Shown piece by piece: positions 9,307 through 17,846 of a DNA stretch of 64,000 nucleotides. The notes beneath the pieces are model-generated. The model saw nothing but the letters and a program-made list of their open reading frames with translations, did no database searches and was not told the origin of the DNA. The position numbers and the translations under genes are program-made. Source of the DNA: Phaeodactylibacter xiamenensis. Lineage in GTDB: Bacteria > Bacteroidota > Bacteroidia > Chitinophagales > Saprospiraceae. Numbering within the stretch: position 1 is the first letter of the stretch; each line of letters starts with the position of its first letter. The stretch is from the NCBI RefSeq assembly GCF_000759025.1, contig NZ_JPOS01000084.1, positions 236,435 to 300,434 on the forward strand, written 5' to 3'.

Positions 9307-9660
9307 GCGCCGATTTAGTTCCGGTCTTAGACTTACTTGGTGAGCCACAAAGGCGAACCTTAGTAAGTCTTAAGGCGCTTTCGCAAGGCTACAGCGCCCA
9401 GGGACGGGATCTTAATCCTACTTCCCGGTTAAGCTTCGTGCCCAAAACGTACCCTGAGTACGCTGCGTTACACTTAGCGACTACGCTAAAACCGGGACTT
9501 CCGCTTCCTTTGCGAGACCGGTGGAGCGCTCCAGCTGGATTAACCAAATACAATTTATCATACTACGCTGAATCGGCTGCCCCAGGACAGAAACAGCGCC
9601 GATTTAGTCCCGGCCTTAGACTTACTTGGTGAGCCACAAAGGCGAACCTTAGTAAGTCTT
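9307..9660. repeat. Pair of 65-bp direct repeats beside the CRISPR array, with a truncated CRISPR repeat between them
   Basis: Positions 9307-9371 and 9596-9660 carry the same 65-bp sequence with only two differences. Each copy contains an inverted repeat, AGACTTACT and AGTAAGTCT, around a 24-base loop. After copy 1, at 9405-9422, comes an 18-bp segment that equals the sequence leading into the first CRISPR repeat (9665-9682), so a piece of the array edge has been duplicated along with the element. The 220 bp between the copies contain nothing else I can recognise. This is either the array trailer or a duplicated leader. Confidence 0.8.
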
Positions 9661-9668
9661 GAACCGGG

Positions 9669-10884
9669 ATCTTAATCCTACTCTGGACTGGATATGTGCT
9701 CTGACTAAACCGAAGAAATAACCAAGGCTAGTCCTTGTACGATCTTAATCCTACTCTGGACTGGATATGTGCTCTGACTGAAATGGTAAGTAAATTCTGG
9801 AACTAAGCCCTAAGCGATCTTAATCCTACTCTGGACTGGATATGTGCTCTGACGAGGTACATACAAAATTTATAATAGTATGTACTAACCGATCTTAATC
9901 CTACTCTGGACTGGATATGTGCTCTGACGGCATTTGGAATAGTTCATTCTATCGACCAAGCGCGAATCTTAATCCTACTCTGGACTGGATATGTGCTCTG
10001 ACCAGGGTTCGACCCGTCTCTCCTCTACTGCAGCTCTATCTTAATCCTACTCTGGACTGGATATGTGCTCTGACCCGGGAATCCTTTCTGATTTTTCTGG
10101 GGCCATGAACGGATCTTAATCCTACTCTGGACTGGATATGTGCTCTGACACATCCACATATTTCTACATATACAGAGAATGCGAATAAATCTTAATCCTA
10201 CTCTGGACTGGATATGTGCTCTGACAGAGTAAAGGGCAACCATTGGCATTTTCCAAGAGAATCTTAATCCTACTCTGGACTGGATATGTGCTCTGACGTG
10301 TTGGGATATGATCGACATATGTTGCCAACAATCGATCTTAATCCTACTCTGGACTGGATATGTGCTCTGACAGTGCGGTTGCACTCCAGAGACGTCAAGG
10401 TAAAGATCTTAATCCTACTCTGGACTGGATATGTGCTCTGACAGGAGCTTCGGCAGCTTGACCTCCAAGTCCGGAGGATTATCTTAATCCTACTCTGGAC
10501 TGGATATGTGCTCTGACGGATCCAAACTCTTCGTCCATTGTTGACGAGGATTTATCTTAATCCTACTCTGGACTGGATATGTGCTCTGACACCTCGAAGC
10601 GGTATCGGCTCTACCAAATCCCGAAAATCTTAATCCTACTCTGGACTGGATATGTGCTCTGACCTTTCTGATTTTACTGGCACTATGAACGGCCAGGGCA
10701 ATCTTAATCCTACTCTGGACTGGATATGTGCTCTGACCAGAAGGCCAAGTACGCCCGCCTGACCGATTCCTCTCATCTTAATCCTACTCTGGACTGGATA
10801 TGTGCTCTGACCGGAGATTGCGTATGGCTCGTGCACTGAGTAACCTGATCTTAATCCTACTCTGGACTGGATATGTGCTCTGAC
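9669..10884. CRISPR. CRISPR array, 17 repeats of 37 bp, 16 spacers of 34-39 bp
   Basis: Seventeen identical 37-bp repeats start at 9669, 9742, 9817, 9892, 9966, 10038, 10113, 10189, 10261, 10335, 10406, 10481, 10554, 10627, 10701, 10775 and 10848. On the plus strand the repeat begins ATCTTAATCCTACTCTGG and ends ATGTGCTCTGAC. Spacers vary in sequence and range from 34 to 39 bp, a spread that fits type III or type I processing better than the strict lengths of type II. No cas1, cas2, cas9, cas10 or other recognisable cas gene lies in this window, so the array is orphaned here or served by cas genes elsewhere. The AT-rich flank is on the right, which would make the transcript run on the minus strand. 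The direction is unproven. Confidence 0.98.
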
Positions 10885-10962
10885 AGCAACCCTTATAATT
10901 CATTAAAAATCAAACAGTTAATATCAAATAACTTGAAATTTTAACACTTTTTAACAGGGGTT
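10885..10962 (-). promoter_or_regulatory. Possible CRISPR leader (AT-rich flank)
   Basis: The 80 bases right of the last repeat are strongly AT-rich, with T and A runs and no coding frame, unlike the GC-rich left flank. This is what a leader looks like, and it would drive transcription leftwards through the array. There is no cas gene or second array here to compare it with, so the call is tentative. Confidence 0.4.
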
Positions 10963-11650
10963 TTTCGTTTGAGACCACTGCTTTTACTTAATAGAGTATT
11001 ACCGAACAGGACATACAACATCCTGCCGGAATACAAGCAATATACGTAAATTCAGGCGGATTCGTTCCGGTGTTGATGGATATTTTTATTGCCTTGCACA
11101 GCCCCTCTCCTCTCCTACCTTAAAATCGCCACCTCTACTTTGGCTTAAAGTCAAAGAGGTCTGAACTGATGTCAGACCTCCCTAACAGAAAACAAAAAAC
11201 AATGATAATAAGGTCGATATTCTTAGGGCAGAGCACCATGCCAGCAAAGCTCGCCTTGAGCTTGGTTCATAGCAATTACGTAACCGTTCTTACCGAAAAG
11301 CAGAATAGATAATTATTACCTTGAAATTGGAGCAGACAATTGACAGGACTTTAGTCAGGAAGGTACCACTTCCAATTTCTACGTATGGTGCAAGTGCATA
11401 TATGCATATTTGGATATCATACAGCCAGGGGTCAAATTATAGAGGAGCGTGGAAGTCAATTCAAAAAATTACAGAAATCAAGAATAAATTATAAAATCAA
11501 TGAATCTCCTCAAATATAACACATTACGGAAATAATGTCAAGCATTATTCTAAAATTAAACCAAAAAACAAAACTAAATATCGCTGGACACTTGATTTAA
11601 ACCCGATTTTAGGCTAAATTCACACTGTACCATTATTGATACCTCGAAAA
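10963..11650. other. Non-coding stretch with one perfect hairpin
   Basis: No convincing gene lies between the array and the next CDS. A perfect 9-bp inverted repeat, GAGGTCTGA and TCAGACCTC, sits at 11156-11164 and 11172-11180 with a 7-base loop. It has no clear T-run on the plus strand, while the minus-strand side is T-rich. A 36-codon frame starting near 11202 has no supporting signal and I do not call it. The last 150 bases before 11651 are AT-rich and probably hold the promoter of the next gene, but I see no TAnnTTTG box. Confidence 0.5.
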
Positions 11651-14101
11651 ATGAAGAAAATAGCACTAGAAGCAGCGGTATTCAAAGTATTGCACGATGA
11701 GGTGGTCAGGAAGTTTAAAGCAGATAATCCTGGTTATGCAGAGCCTGAATACCAATTGTATGGATATAATCAGGAAAAAGCTGCCGTTAACAGCATCCGG
11801 AAAGCTATTCTGAATAAGTACGAGGTGGAAGGTAAAAAGCTCCCTAAAGAGCTGGAAAATTATAATGGTAAATACCTGAGAGATGCCCTCAAAGTTAAGT
11901 TAGCCAAGTCCGGGCAAACATTCATCGAGGTCAGGGCTTCCTATCTGTATTCTTATTTATTTTATTTAGAAACCAATTTAGCGGAGTTTGTTGAAAAGGC
12001 AGCCAGCAAAAACCAAATTTCCAGAGAAGACCTCGTTGCGCAGAGAAGGCTGATGCAGCTTCCCAATCAACCACAGTCATCTCACAATCAGGGGCCTAAT
12101 GCAGCCTTCCATTGTTATTATTACTCAAAGATCAACAGGACCGTTAATTGGTTTACCCTGCGGATTGAAGGGCAAAAGGCCTTTATCAACAATGCAATAT
12201 CTGGCAAGCGCTATGAAGGCGCTATTGACCAGTACAAAGAGAATAAATGCAATCAGTCGATTACGCTGTTTTCTGAAAAATCAGAAAATATTAAAGTGGA
12301 AGTCCATGTTGTGCTTAGTGGACAAAAGCCCATTCATCATCGGTGGTTTTCAACGGGCTATATGTCTATGGTCTCCGATATTGAATACTATTCCGGTGTC
12401 TTGATTGCGGAGCATTTTATTGCTCGCGACGCACTCAGGAAGATGGAAGAAGCCTCCCCCGGACCTGAAACACACTCGTATACATTAAGTCATTTCTGGA
12501 AAGACCTGGAAGCAAAAGAAATGCAGCTCCTTTCTGCCAATGAGCTAAATACTATATTCACCTCTCATTTCTTTTCACCTTCCGATAAAGTGCTCCTTGA
12601 GCAACTCTGGGAGAGTAAAAACCAGCAGAATAGCTCTCCCGCTAAGATCGCCAGGTGGATAAGTAACCAAAAACTGATTAACTATAATTTTTTCCTCGAG
12701 CAAAAAGCGATCACTGTTCCGCATACTAACCTGAGCTCCTACTTCGAGCTAATTGCGGAGATGAAAAAGAACCGGCCAGACTTCCAGAGTAATCAGCAGC
12801 TAAGGATTGCGCTGGAGGGAAAATATTTTATGTTTACCACCTACAGAGAGCATGAAGACTCAAAAGGCATTGAACAAATGACGGTGGAGCTCACCAAAGA
12901 AGGGAAATTCAACTGCGAAAGCCCTGACAAGGGTAAATTTCACGGCATATATCACATATATCAGCAACGCATACTTCAAGTCCATCTTAAAAAGGTAGAC
13001 GGCCCATCAAATTATAACCTGGTTTTCGAAATCCCAAGAGACTTAAACCAAAACAGCAGGAAACCAATAATGCTATGGGGAATTGGCTCCGGCTTGAGCA
13101 AAGATATGCTGCCCCGGGGTGATAAGTTACTGCTATGCCGCAAGCACAGCAACAACCTTCAATTTATGCCTGTTTATTATGACCTCCAAAATCAAAAAAA
13201 CGCACCTGCTTTACTGGACGAACACTATCCGGGGTTTCACACTTTTTTCTCTTTGAATGCCAGAGACAATTATCTTCAGGGATCAAACATCCTCTTCAGC
13301 TACCTCGTCAATTTACCAGTGCCTGACGACATGAATGAAGTGGCAGGCGATTATGTATATTACCGTATGAATTTCGATAAATCTGCTTTAAAAAAATATA
13401 CTTTCTCGGTAAAACAGAACGGCGTGGTACAGCTTAGCCGGCATAATGCGCAAATGAAAGGGCATGCTTTTAAGTATGGCCAACGTGTTTTCCTGTTTTT
13501 CCATGGCAACAGCGGTTACGGAATTGATGGCTTTCTGATCATGAACACCCTGCATGATGCCAGGGAATTCACCCAAGGCATGCTTACCTCATTTAGCCAG
13601 GCAGATGAGCCTTTTTCTGATTTGCTGGTCATTCAGCGGGTCAGACAACAGGAATCTGACAAACCCAGATATCAAACCATCAATCTCAATGCTGATGCCT
13701 CTCCCCAGGTTCGGGGATATTTGAAAGATAAAGGCTTTCAGATTGCGCTAAAGCTGTTGAAAAGTAAACCGACCACCATCTTTCAAACCCAAAAGGGCGC
13801 TTCTTTCCTCAGAGATCCATTCACCACTCAAAGCAGGGAGGAGCTTGACCGACAGCTTCTCAACCGGCTATCTGGCGAACTTGTGATGCGCTTTCTCACA
13901 GAAGACCACGAGGCATTCGTATTAACGATCAAACAAGCAAAAACTAAACTTAGCCTGGATATTGACCAATTGGCTCTTCATTTATTTGATCGTTACCGAA
14001 AGCTCACCCCTGACCAGCGAAAAGAAATCAAAAACTGGATTGAGAAAGCATGCGAGCGTACCACACAAAGTTCTGGCGGCACACCCGCAGCTATCATATG
14101 A
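11651..14101 (+). CDS. Large protein of unknown function with three beta-rich internal repeats
   Basis: I do not recognise this 816-residue protein. The ATG at 11651 (MKKIALEAAV) is preferred over an in-frame TTG at 11636. The N-terminal 130 residues are charged and helical. Three divergent, roughly 100-residue beta-rich modules can be seen, starting near FHCYYYSKINRTVNWFTL (about residue 150), GKYFMFTTYREHE (about 395) and GDYVYYRMNFDKSALKKYTF (about 565). Each has a Y-F/Y-x-Y opening, alternating hydrophobic strands and a Y-x-G-like turn. The C-terminal 120 residues are helical and include a DPFTTQSREELDRQLL segment. There is no signal peptide or membrane segment, so it should be cytoplasmic. 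It is the first gene next to the CRISPR array and ends 3 bp from a convergent metalloprotease gene. A sensor or conflict-system role is possible but not shown. Confidence 0.8.
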   Translation: MKKIALEAAVFKVLHDEVVRKFKADNPGYAEPEYQLYGYNQEKAAVNSIRKAILNKYEVEGKKLPKELENYNGKYLRDALKVKLAKSGQTFIEVRASYLYSYLFYLETNLAEFVEKAASKNQISREDLVAQRRLMQLPNQPQSSHNQGPNAAFHCYYYSKINRTVNWFTLRIEGQKAFINNAISGKRYEGAIDQYKENKCNQSITLFSEKSENIKVEVHVVLSGQKPIHHRWFSTGYMSMVSDIEYYSGVLIAEHFIARDALRKMEEASPGPETHSYTLSHFWKDLEAKEMQLLSANELNTIFTSHFFSPSDKVLLEQLWESKNQQNSSPAKIARWISNQKLINYNFFLEQKAITVPHTNLSSYFELIAEMKKNRPDFQSNQQLRIALEGKYFMFTTYREHEDSKGIEQMTVELTKEGKFNCESPDKGKFHGIYHIYQQRILQVHLKKVDGPSNYNLVFEIPRDLNQNSRKPIMLWGIGSGLSKDMLPRGDKLLLCRKHSNNLQFMPVYYDLQNQKNAPALLDEHYPGFHTFFSLNARDNYLQGSNILFSYLVNLPVPDDMNEVAGDYVYYRMNFDKSALKKYTFSVKQNGVVQLSRHNAQMKGHAFKYGQRVFLFFHGNSGYGIDGFLIMNTLHDAREFTQGMLTSFSQADEPFSDLLVIQRVRQQESDKPRYQTINLNADASPQVRGYLKDKGFQIALKLLKSKPTTIFQTQKGASFLRDPFTTQSREELDRQLLNRLSGELVMRFLTEDHEAFVLTIKQAKTKLSLDIDQLALHLFDRYRKLTPDQRKEIKNWIEKACERTTQSSGGTPAAII

Positions 14102-14104
14102 ATG

Positions 14105-15034
14105 TTACTTCTTGCTAAACTGTGCCGCATTCGGGGCAGGCATTTCGTTGCTTTCTTCACACCCTGGCACCACACGTTTAGAATCAAAAATGTACCGGGA
14201 AGCACAATTGAAACGGATGTGATCGTAGGGATGGGTATTACTCAAAGGCTCCAGAAAAAAATAGCTTTGATTGTCGTTAAATGTCCTGTCAAGCCGGCTA
14301 AAAAACTGAAGCGCGCCCTCAGGGTCAAACCCGGCTTCATTCATAAAATACAGGGCAGAGCGGTCTGCTATAAGCTCATGATACTGATTGATGCTTGTCA
14401 AAGCACTTTCGGTAGTATTAGAAAGCAATGTTCCAATTTCACTGTACCCTAACACGCTTCGCAGCTCTCCCCTCAGGGCTAATCGGCGGTCAGGCAGCAT
14501 ATTTTCAATATGTGCCAGTTCGTGCGACAAAATGAAGGCCAATTCATCTTCTGTCTCTACAAACTCCAGCATAGCCGTGGTAATAAAAACTTTGCCGTGA
14601 GCTGTAACCCATGCGTTGATTAAACCGGGCTGCTTTTGATGCCGGATTACGAAAATTTCATAGTCTACATCTGTACGGAGCGTATGCCGGACCAGGGTCT
14701 TAAATATCCGGTTTACACGGCGGTATGTGTTTCCCCTCACCGTACTCACGCTTTGCATTGTGCGGTTAAACTGCTCCTGTCCAAGCGCCTCCAGGGTATC
14801 GTAGGGAATCCCCAAAGCCTCTGGCTCCAGGTGCTTTTCCAGTTTTTGTGCCAGACGGTGAACCCAGAGGTCGAGTTTGCCATTTTGGCAAGACTCCTCC
14901 CAAAATTGTTTGATGTGAGGCCCATCCGTGAATTCATAGTAATGGCATGGAGCCGGTTCTTTCTGAGCTGCCTCAAATTCACAACTGCCGGCAAACAGCA
15001 GTAGTATACTAACAAGTAAGTATCCATGATTCAT
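14105..15034 (-). CDS. M48-family metalloprotease, lipoprotein
   Basis: A 309-residue zinc protease. The N-terminus has a lipobox (LLFAGSC, with Cys18 as the probable lipid site), so it is anchored in the envelope. HELAH at 171-175 gives the two zinc histidines and the catalytic Glu. The third ligand is Glu220 in YHELIADRSALYF, followed by the usual Asp. NTHPYDHIR near residue 265 matches the conserved C-terminal motif of M48 (BepA/Oma1-like) enzymes. Proteins of this group degrade or quality-check envelope proteins. It is the last gene of a minus-strand set with a multi-pass membrane protein, a vWA-like protein and a coiled-coil membrane protein, so it may act on or with them. A strong hairpin lies between it and the upstream gene. 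It ends 3 bp from the convergent gene at 11651-14101. Confidence 0.88.
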   Translation of the reverse strand: MNHGYLLVSILLLFAGSCEFEAAQKEPAPCHYYEFTDGPHIKQFWEESCQNGKLDLWVHRLAQKLEKHLEPEALGIPYDTLEALGQEQFNRTMQSVSTVRGNTYRRVNRIFKTLVRHTLRTDVDYEIFVIRHQKQPGLINAWVTAHGKVFITTAMLEFVETEDELAFILSHELAHIENMLPDRRLALRGELRSVLGYSEIGTLLSNTTESALTSINQYHELIADRSALYFMNEAGFDPEGALQFFSRLDRTFNDNQSYFFLEPLSNTHPYDHIRFNCASRYIFDSKRVVPGCEESNEMPAPNAAQFSKK

Positions 15035-15051
15035 TTGAAATAGTTTTTGGG

Positions 15052-15077
15052 CCTGCCGGGAAACAGAATCCGGCAGG
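15052..15077 (-). terminator. Intergenic hairpin inside the envelope gene set
   Basis: CCTGCCGG (15052-15059) and CCGGCAGG (15070-15077) form a perfect 8-bp stem with a 10-base loop, between the stop of the membrane-protein gene and the start of the metalloprotease gene. No run of T follows on the minus strand, so it is more likely an attenuating or mRNA-stabilising structure than a strong terminator. Confidence 0.4.
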
Positions 15078-15088
15078 TGATTCTACAA

Positions 15089-15889
15089 TTAGGCATTAAT
15101 AAATTCCGGAGATGCGCTATCATCAAATGACTCGGAAGCCATTACGTATTCTATATTCGTAGTGGTGTAGAGCTCTTCGGGAGGAGTAACTTGCACATGG
15201 TAGTGATAGTACCGCTCGCAATTTTGACGGGATACCAGAATTTTACGCTCTGCTCTGCGAATTTTACGCCCCAAATAGCCCATCCTGATGTAATATGCCG
15301 CCAGTGTCCAACCTGTATGCACCGCAATGCCAATAAACAGTTCAATAAAGCTGAGCCACCAGATCAAATGGACGGCTGGAGCGTATTCTGCTCCACTCTG
15401 ATCCAGTCCCATTTTGATGATATGGGAAAGAAAAGCCAGATATATAACAATACCGGCTATGCCCGCCAGGATGAAGCGCTTGTTTTCCAGCACACGGTGC
15501 CCAGGCTCCTCCTGCGACCAGTACAAGTTAGCTCTTCCAATAAGGATCCAGATATAGGCTGAAACGAAAAAGATCATTACAATAGGAAGCACGGACTGCA
15601 GTAGTGCTCTTAGCTCAAGGTTTTCGATTTGCAAACTATGCGCACTGTAAAGAATAGGGGAAATATTGACTCCAGCCATAATGGCGGCCGCCAGGTGGGC
15701 AGGGATAGCCAACAGCGAGGCTGCCTTTTTTCCTGAACTTTCCTCAAGTAGCTTCGTATACTTTTTCTTTAATTCCTCTTGCCTGGTATTCCAACGCCCA
15801 AGCTTTTGCTGTAGCCGCACCACGCGGATGGCATAGCTATCTGCTACCTTGATAAATTTGTTGCTCTTTAATCTGTTATAATTAATCAT
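15089..15889 (-). CDS. Multi-pass membrane protein of unknown function
   Basis: A 266-residue protein with a basic, helical N-terminus (about 50 residues rich in Lys and Arg) and hydrophobic segments near residues 58-75, 90-117, 138-158 and 172-200, i.e. three to four membrane spans. A cytoplasmic basic loop (GRKIRRAERKILVSRQNC) and an acidic C-terminal tail follow. I recognise no family. Its start overlaps the end of the vWA-like gene by 8 bp, so they are co-translated. The metalloprotease follows after a hairpin. The arrangement suggests a membrane complex, but its job is unknown. Confidence 0.82.
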   Translation of the reverse strand: MINYNRLKSNKFIKVADSYAIRVVRLQQKLGRWNTRQEELKKKYTKLLEESSGKKAASLLAIPAHLAAAIMAGVNISPILYSAHSLQIENLELRALLQSVLPIVMIFFVSAYIWILIGRANLYWSQEEPGHRVLENKRFILAGIAGIVIYLAFLSHIIKMGLDQSGAEYAPAVHLIWWLSFIELFIGIAVHTGWTLAAYYIRMGYLGRKIRRAERKILVSRQNCERYYHYHVQVTPPEELYTTTNIEYVMASESFDDSASPEFINA

Positions 15890-16580
15890 CAGTTGTTAGT
15901 TTATCGGAAGTGAAGAAATTTGTGTGCAACTTGACTTTCGGCTCCGGGACAATCCCTGGAAAAACCTTTTCCGAATCTATCTGCCTTTGCGCCCCCACCA
16001 GGTATACAGCGGTACCGTTAGGGAAGCGAAAGACCCCAAGGGAATCCGGACCTTCCTCAAGGTCATGATGCAAATCGCTGAGCACCACGATCTCAATATC
16101 TGCATCCGCGAACTCCGCCTGCCGGCTGATACTTTCTGCAAGGGATAAAGCTCCATTCAGGTCTGTCCAGGGGGCTGAACGAATATTCATATACTGATCA
16201 GTTAAGGCGTCAGAAAGCTCACTAAGCTCTGCTTCAAACCTGGCTTTGACCCTGTTATTATGGGCAGCAGCTTTCTTGCGCTGATAAATAGACAGCGAAT
16301 GCAGGTCAATGGTATCAAGCCTCATGGGCTCAGTAACGAAGGGGTCCTGCCGGTAGCTGCTATCGCTCTGAACAGCGATGGCAGTAAACACAACCGGCTG
16401 CCGGGCTGCGCGCTGGCGAACGATTGCTTTTATGGCTTCCAGATCCGTATCAGCGTAATTGTACGACTCACTTTGATCGAATAACCACACTTGGAGCAAC
16501 ACAGAGGGCTCAGGGGGTACCGGTCGCTTACACATTGTCATACCAGCCCAGCTCAACAATATTAAGGTTAGATGTTTCAT
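15882..16580 (-). CDS. Exported vWA-like protein with a MIDAS motif
   Basis: A 232-residue protein with an N-terminal signal (residues 1-16, Cys17 possibly lipidated although the box TMC is atypical). Residues 31-39 read VWLFDQSES, which contains the DxSxS metal-ion-dependent adhesion site of von Willebrand factor A domains. A later TDLNGAL segment supplies the conserved Thr, and VVLSDLHHD supplies the conserved Asp. The alternating hydrophobic strands fit a Rossmann-like vWA fold. Such domains bind partner proteins through a divalent metal. Its stop overlaps the start of the multi-pass membrane protein. I infer that it is the ligand-binding part of the same envelope assembly. The partner is unknown. 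Confidence 0.75.
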   Translation of the reverse strand: MKHLTLILLSWAGMTMCKRPVPPEPSVLLQVWLFDQSESYNYADTDLEAIKAIVRQRAARQPVVFTAIAVQSDSSYRQDPFVTEPMRLDTIDLHSLSIYQRKKAAAHNNRVKARFEAELSELSDALTDQYMNIRSAPWTDLNGALSLAESISRQAEFADADIEIVVLSDLHHDLEEGPDSLGVFRFPNGTAVYLVGAQRQIDSEKVFPGIVPEPKVKLHTNFFTSDKLTTDD

Positions 16581-16682
16581 TTGTTACGTTTGTTTATAAT
16601 AGATTTTGATGTTTACATTAGTATCAAAAAAAATCGCGGCTATTGCCAATAACAAAGATCTCATTCAATCTTCCCGCAAGGC

Positions 16683-17417
16683 CTAATTCATTGATTTTAA
16701 GTGACCTGACTTGCGTTGCAGTAGAATGAAAAAGGTAAAAAACCCAGCTACAACAGCGTAGACCATTGCCCGGCCATGCCTGCTGATTGGTAACGCAGCG
16801 ATGGGAAGAAAAGCGGCAGCGATGTGATATGGATGAACAGTATATAGCTGTCGTGGAGTAAGGGCGAGGCCCTGATTGTCGGGATGCGATTGTTTGTAGC
16901 GGGCGAAGAGAGCGGCCGTTTCTTCCTGCTTGTGCAGACTCAACTGATAGTCCGTGCAGACCGCATCATGTTCTTGGCTGAGCTGATGATAAGCAAGGCG
17001 TTGATTGGAATAAAGCGCTAAAATGGAGTCTGCCGTTTTGCTAATTCGGTGTGTTTCCTTTTTCGATTCATGCAACTGCTTTCGGGTAGCAGAAAGGCTT
17101 TGTACCAAATCGCTGTTTTTCCGGGCTTCCGCCCGGTAGGCATCATCAAGGCGTTCTGCTTCTTCGAGACACTGCCCATGAACCTCTTTCATGGAGTCTG
17201 CATAAGATTTGTAGATTGCCAGATTGGACTTATAGCGAGCCATTTTGGCTTTTGTCTGTCTGTGGTTCTGCTCAGATTGGTACAACAGATAGCCAAATAC
17301 CCCTCCGGTAATACTCAGTGTCAAAAGTACCGCAGCCCCTACTGTGAAGGGTAAAAGTTGTTGTTTTACACGGTACTTATGATAGTCCTCAAAAATCTCC
17401 TTAATTTCCGGTATCAT
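16683..17417 (-). CDS. Membrane-anchored coiled-coil protein of unknown function
   Basis: The 244-residue protein has one membrane span at about residues 22-46, a long charged coiled coil from about 50 to 165 (heptad-like, rich in Lys, Glu, Gln and Ala), and a second hydrophobic hairpin at about 192-235 with a short basic tail. The topology is a rod held at both ends in the membrane. No enzymatic motif is visible. It is the first gene of the minus-strand envelope set, about 100 bp before the vWA-like gene, and its start faces the recombinase-like gene across a 430-bp AT-rich divergent region. It probably shares the operon with the vWA-like protein, the membrane protein and the M48 protease. 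Confidence 0.78.
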   Translation of the reverse strand: MIPEIKEIFEDYHKYRVKQQLLPFTVGAAVLLTLSITGGVFGYLLYQSEQNHRQTKAKMARYKSNLAIYKSYADSMKEVHGQCLEEAERLDDAYRAEARKNSDLVQSLSATRKQLHESKKETHRISKTADSILALYSNQRLAYHQLSQEHDAVCTDYQLSLHKQEETAALFARYKQSHPDNQGLALTPRQLYTVHPYHIAAAFLPIAALPISRHGRAMVYAVVAGFFTFFILLQRKSGHLKSMN

Positions 17418-17668
17418 AGGAAAATCGTTTTTGGGAAATGAAGAAATATGTCAAATTCAAAGCTCTAATCAAAACATTAACCTATGCACTCCTGCCATAA
17501 ACAAATGGTCATGTTTTATTTTAATAACAGAGTGTAATTAAGTTTAGTTTAAAAACTTCAAAAAAAATTAATTGCTAATGTTTATATCCAAAAAAAGCAG
17601 CCTGAGATATTTTTTGTGAGTACATGAACTATAATCCTGCCTTTCTGGTTATAAACACGAATATATTT

Positions 17669-17699
17669 TTTGAGAACATGTAATCTTTTACTACCTTTG
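17669..17699 (+). promoter_or_regulatory. Bacteroidota-type promoter (TTTG-N19-TACCTTTG)
   Basis: TTTG at 17669-17672 and TACCTTTG at 17692-17699 are exactly 19 bases apart. This fits the Bacteroidota sigma-ABfr consensus of a -33 TTTG and a -7 TAnnTTTG. Transcription would begin near 17705, giving a leader of about 140 nt before the gene at 17847. Confidence 0.7.
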
Positions 17700-17701
17700 C
17701 T

Positions 17702-17843
17702 CTCGTCCTAGTCGGAAAATATATTATGTTTCGCGCCATTGTGCTAATACAAAACAAAATACCGCAACACTAAGCAGAGCAAACACAAAAACCACACTTG
17801 ATGGTCTTTACTGTATTTTGTTCTGACTAGTGAGAGTGGCGCG
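17702..17843 (+). promoter_or_regulatory. Structured 5' leader with interleaved inverted repeats
   Basis: Three pairs of complementary segments lie in this leader. The segment 17702-17717 pairs imperfectly with 17821-17836 (core CTAGTC with GACTAG). AACAAAATAC at 17753-17762 pairs with GTATTTTGTT at 17813-17822 and extends that stem inward. CGCGCCA at 17732-17738 pairs with TGGCGCG at 17837-17843, which sits just before the start codon. The last pair crosses the first, so the leader could form a pseudoknot that hides the ribosome site. I see the repeats; folding and function are inferred. Confidence 0.45.
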
Positions 17844-17846
17844 TTG

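Noticed and set aside
9705..9713. ACTAAACCG at the first CRISPR spacer, a LacI half-site
   Set aside because: Only one arm is present, inside a spacer, with no nearby promoter; chance match.
10003..10037. CRISPR spacer with GGGTTCGACCC, like a tRNA T-arm
   Set aside because: The loop is five bases and the stem does not extend to the five pairs of a T-arm with its seven-base loop, so it is not a tRNA piece.
11202..11312. Possible small gene of 36 codons after the CRISPR array
   Set aside because: No conserved feature, signal peptide or clear ribosome site; likely chance.
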